From: a virus
DNA length: 24,334 bases
IMG/VR virus record: IMGVR_UViG_3300020421_001525
Span: 1 to 24,334 of that record
Direction: 5' to 3' (one strand)
Program-made: the position numbers and the translations under genes
Shown: positions 24,334 to 24,334 of the stretch, one piece after another
Layout: each line of letters opens with the position of its first letter
Numbering within the stretch: the first letter of the stretch is position 1
The notes under the pieces: model-generated
The model's input: only the letters and a program-made list of their open reading frames with translations
The model's database searches: none
Told to the model about the DNA's origin: nothing

Positions 24334-24334
24334 A

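Overview
The window looks like part of a marine T4-like myovirus genome, most likely a cyanophage. This assignment is inferred from gene content, tight small-gene packing, moderate-to-low GC and CTAAATA-type late promoter motifs; no host marker gene is present. Every gene I can support lies on the minus strand, so the genome reads from right (24334) to left (1). Plus-strand open frames are antisense shadows. I see no tRNA, rRNA, CRISPR array, transposon or integrase.

Right part (about 21890-24334): a cassette of very small genes (27 to 109 codons) packed head to tail with ATGA, GTGA, TGATG or TAATG junctions. None has a firm function. One encodes a likely exported cysteine-containing protein, one a small membrane-anchored protein, and one a possible DUF3574-like protein. 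Two intergenic points carry the same composite element: a palindromic block (GACAGTTTGNGAACTGTC type), then a C/G-rich hairpin, then TATAAT, exactly six bases, and ATGAGA. The cassette ends at a strong intrinsic terminator at 21849-21883.

Left part (1-21801): a late structural operon that begins at a CTAAATA motif just after the terminator. In transcription order it encodes a 68-aa protein, a 69-aa coiled-coil protein, an 843-aa structural protein with an apparent TTG start, a cysteine-rich PAAR-like spike tip protein, a 46-aa basic protein, a 45-aa protein, a 62-aa membrane protein, a 99-aa SET-domain protein, baseplate wedge gp25, baseplate wedge gp6, and a giant protein of at least 5,098 residues that runs off the left edge. 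The PAAR, gp25, gp6, giant-protein order marks this as the baseplate region. The giant gene sits where T4 has gene 7.

The giant gene is the outstanding feature. It is one uninterrupted frame over 15.3 kb. It has an N-terminal wedge-like region, Gly/Tyr/Pro beta repeats, a YHYH-type motif at residues 802-812, and an array of about 18 repeats over residues 2330-4295, each with one conserved cysteine (F-[TS]-C) and most with a Y-P-R motif. The array is bracketed by two related helical modules. A long baseplate-attached fibre or adhesin is the most natural reading, but that is inference. The SET-domain gene inside the baseplate operon is the second most interesting item.
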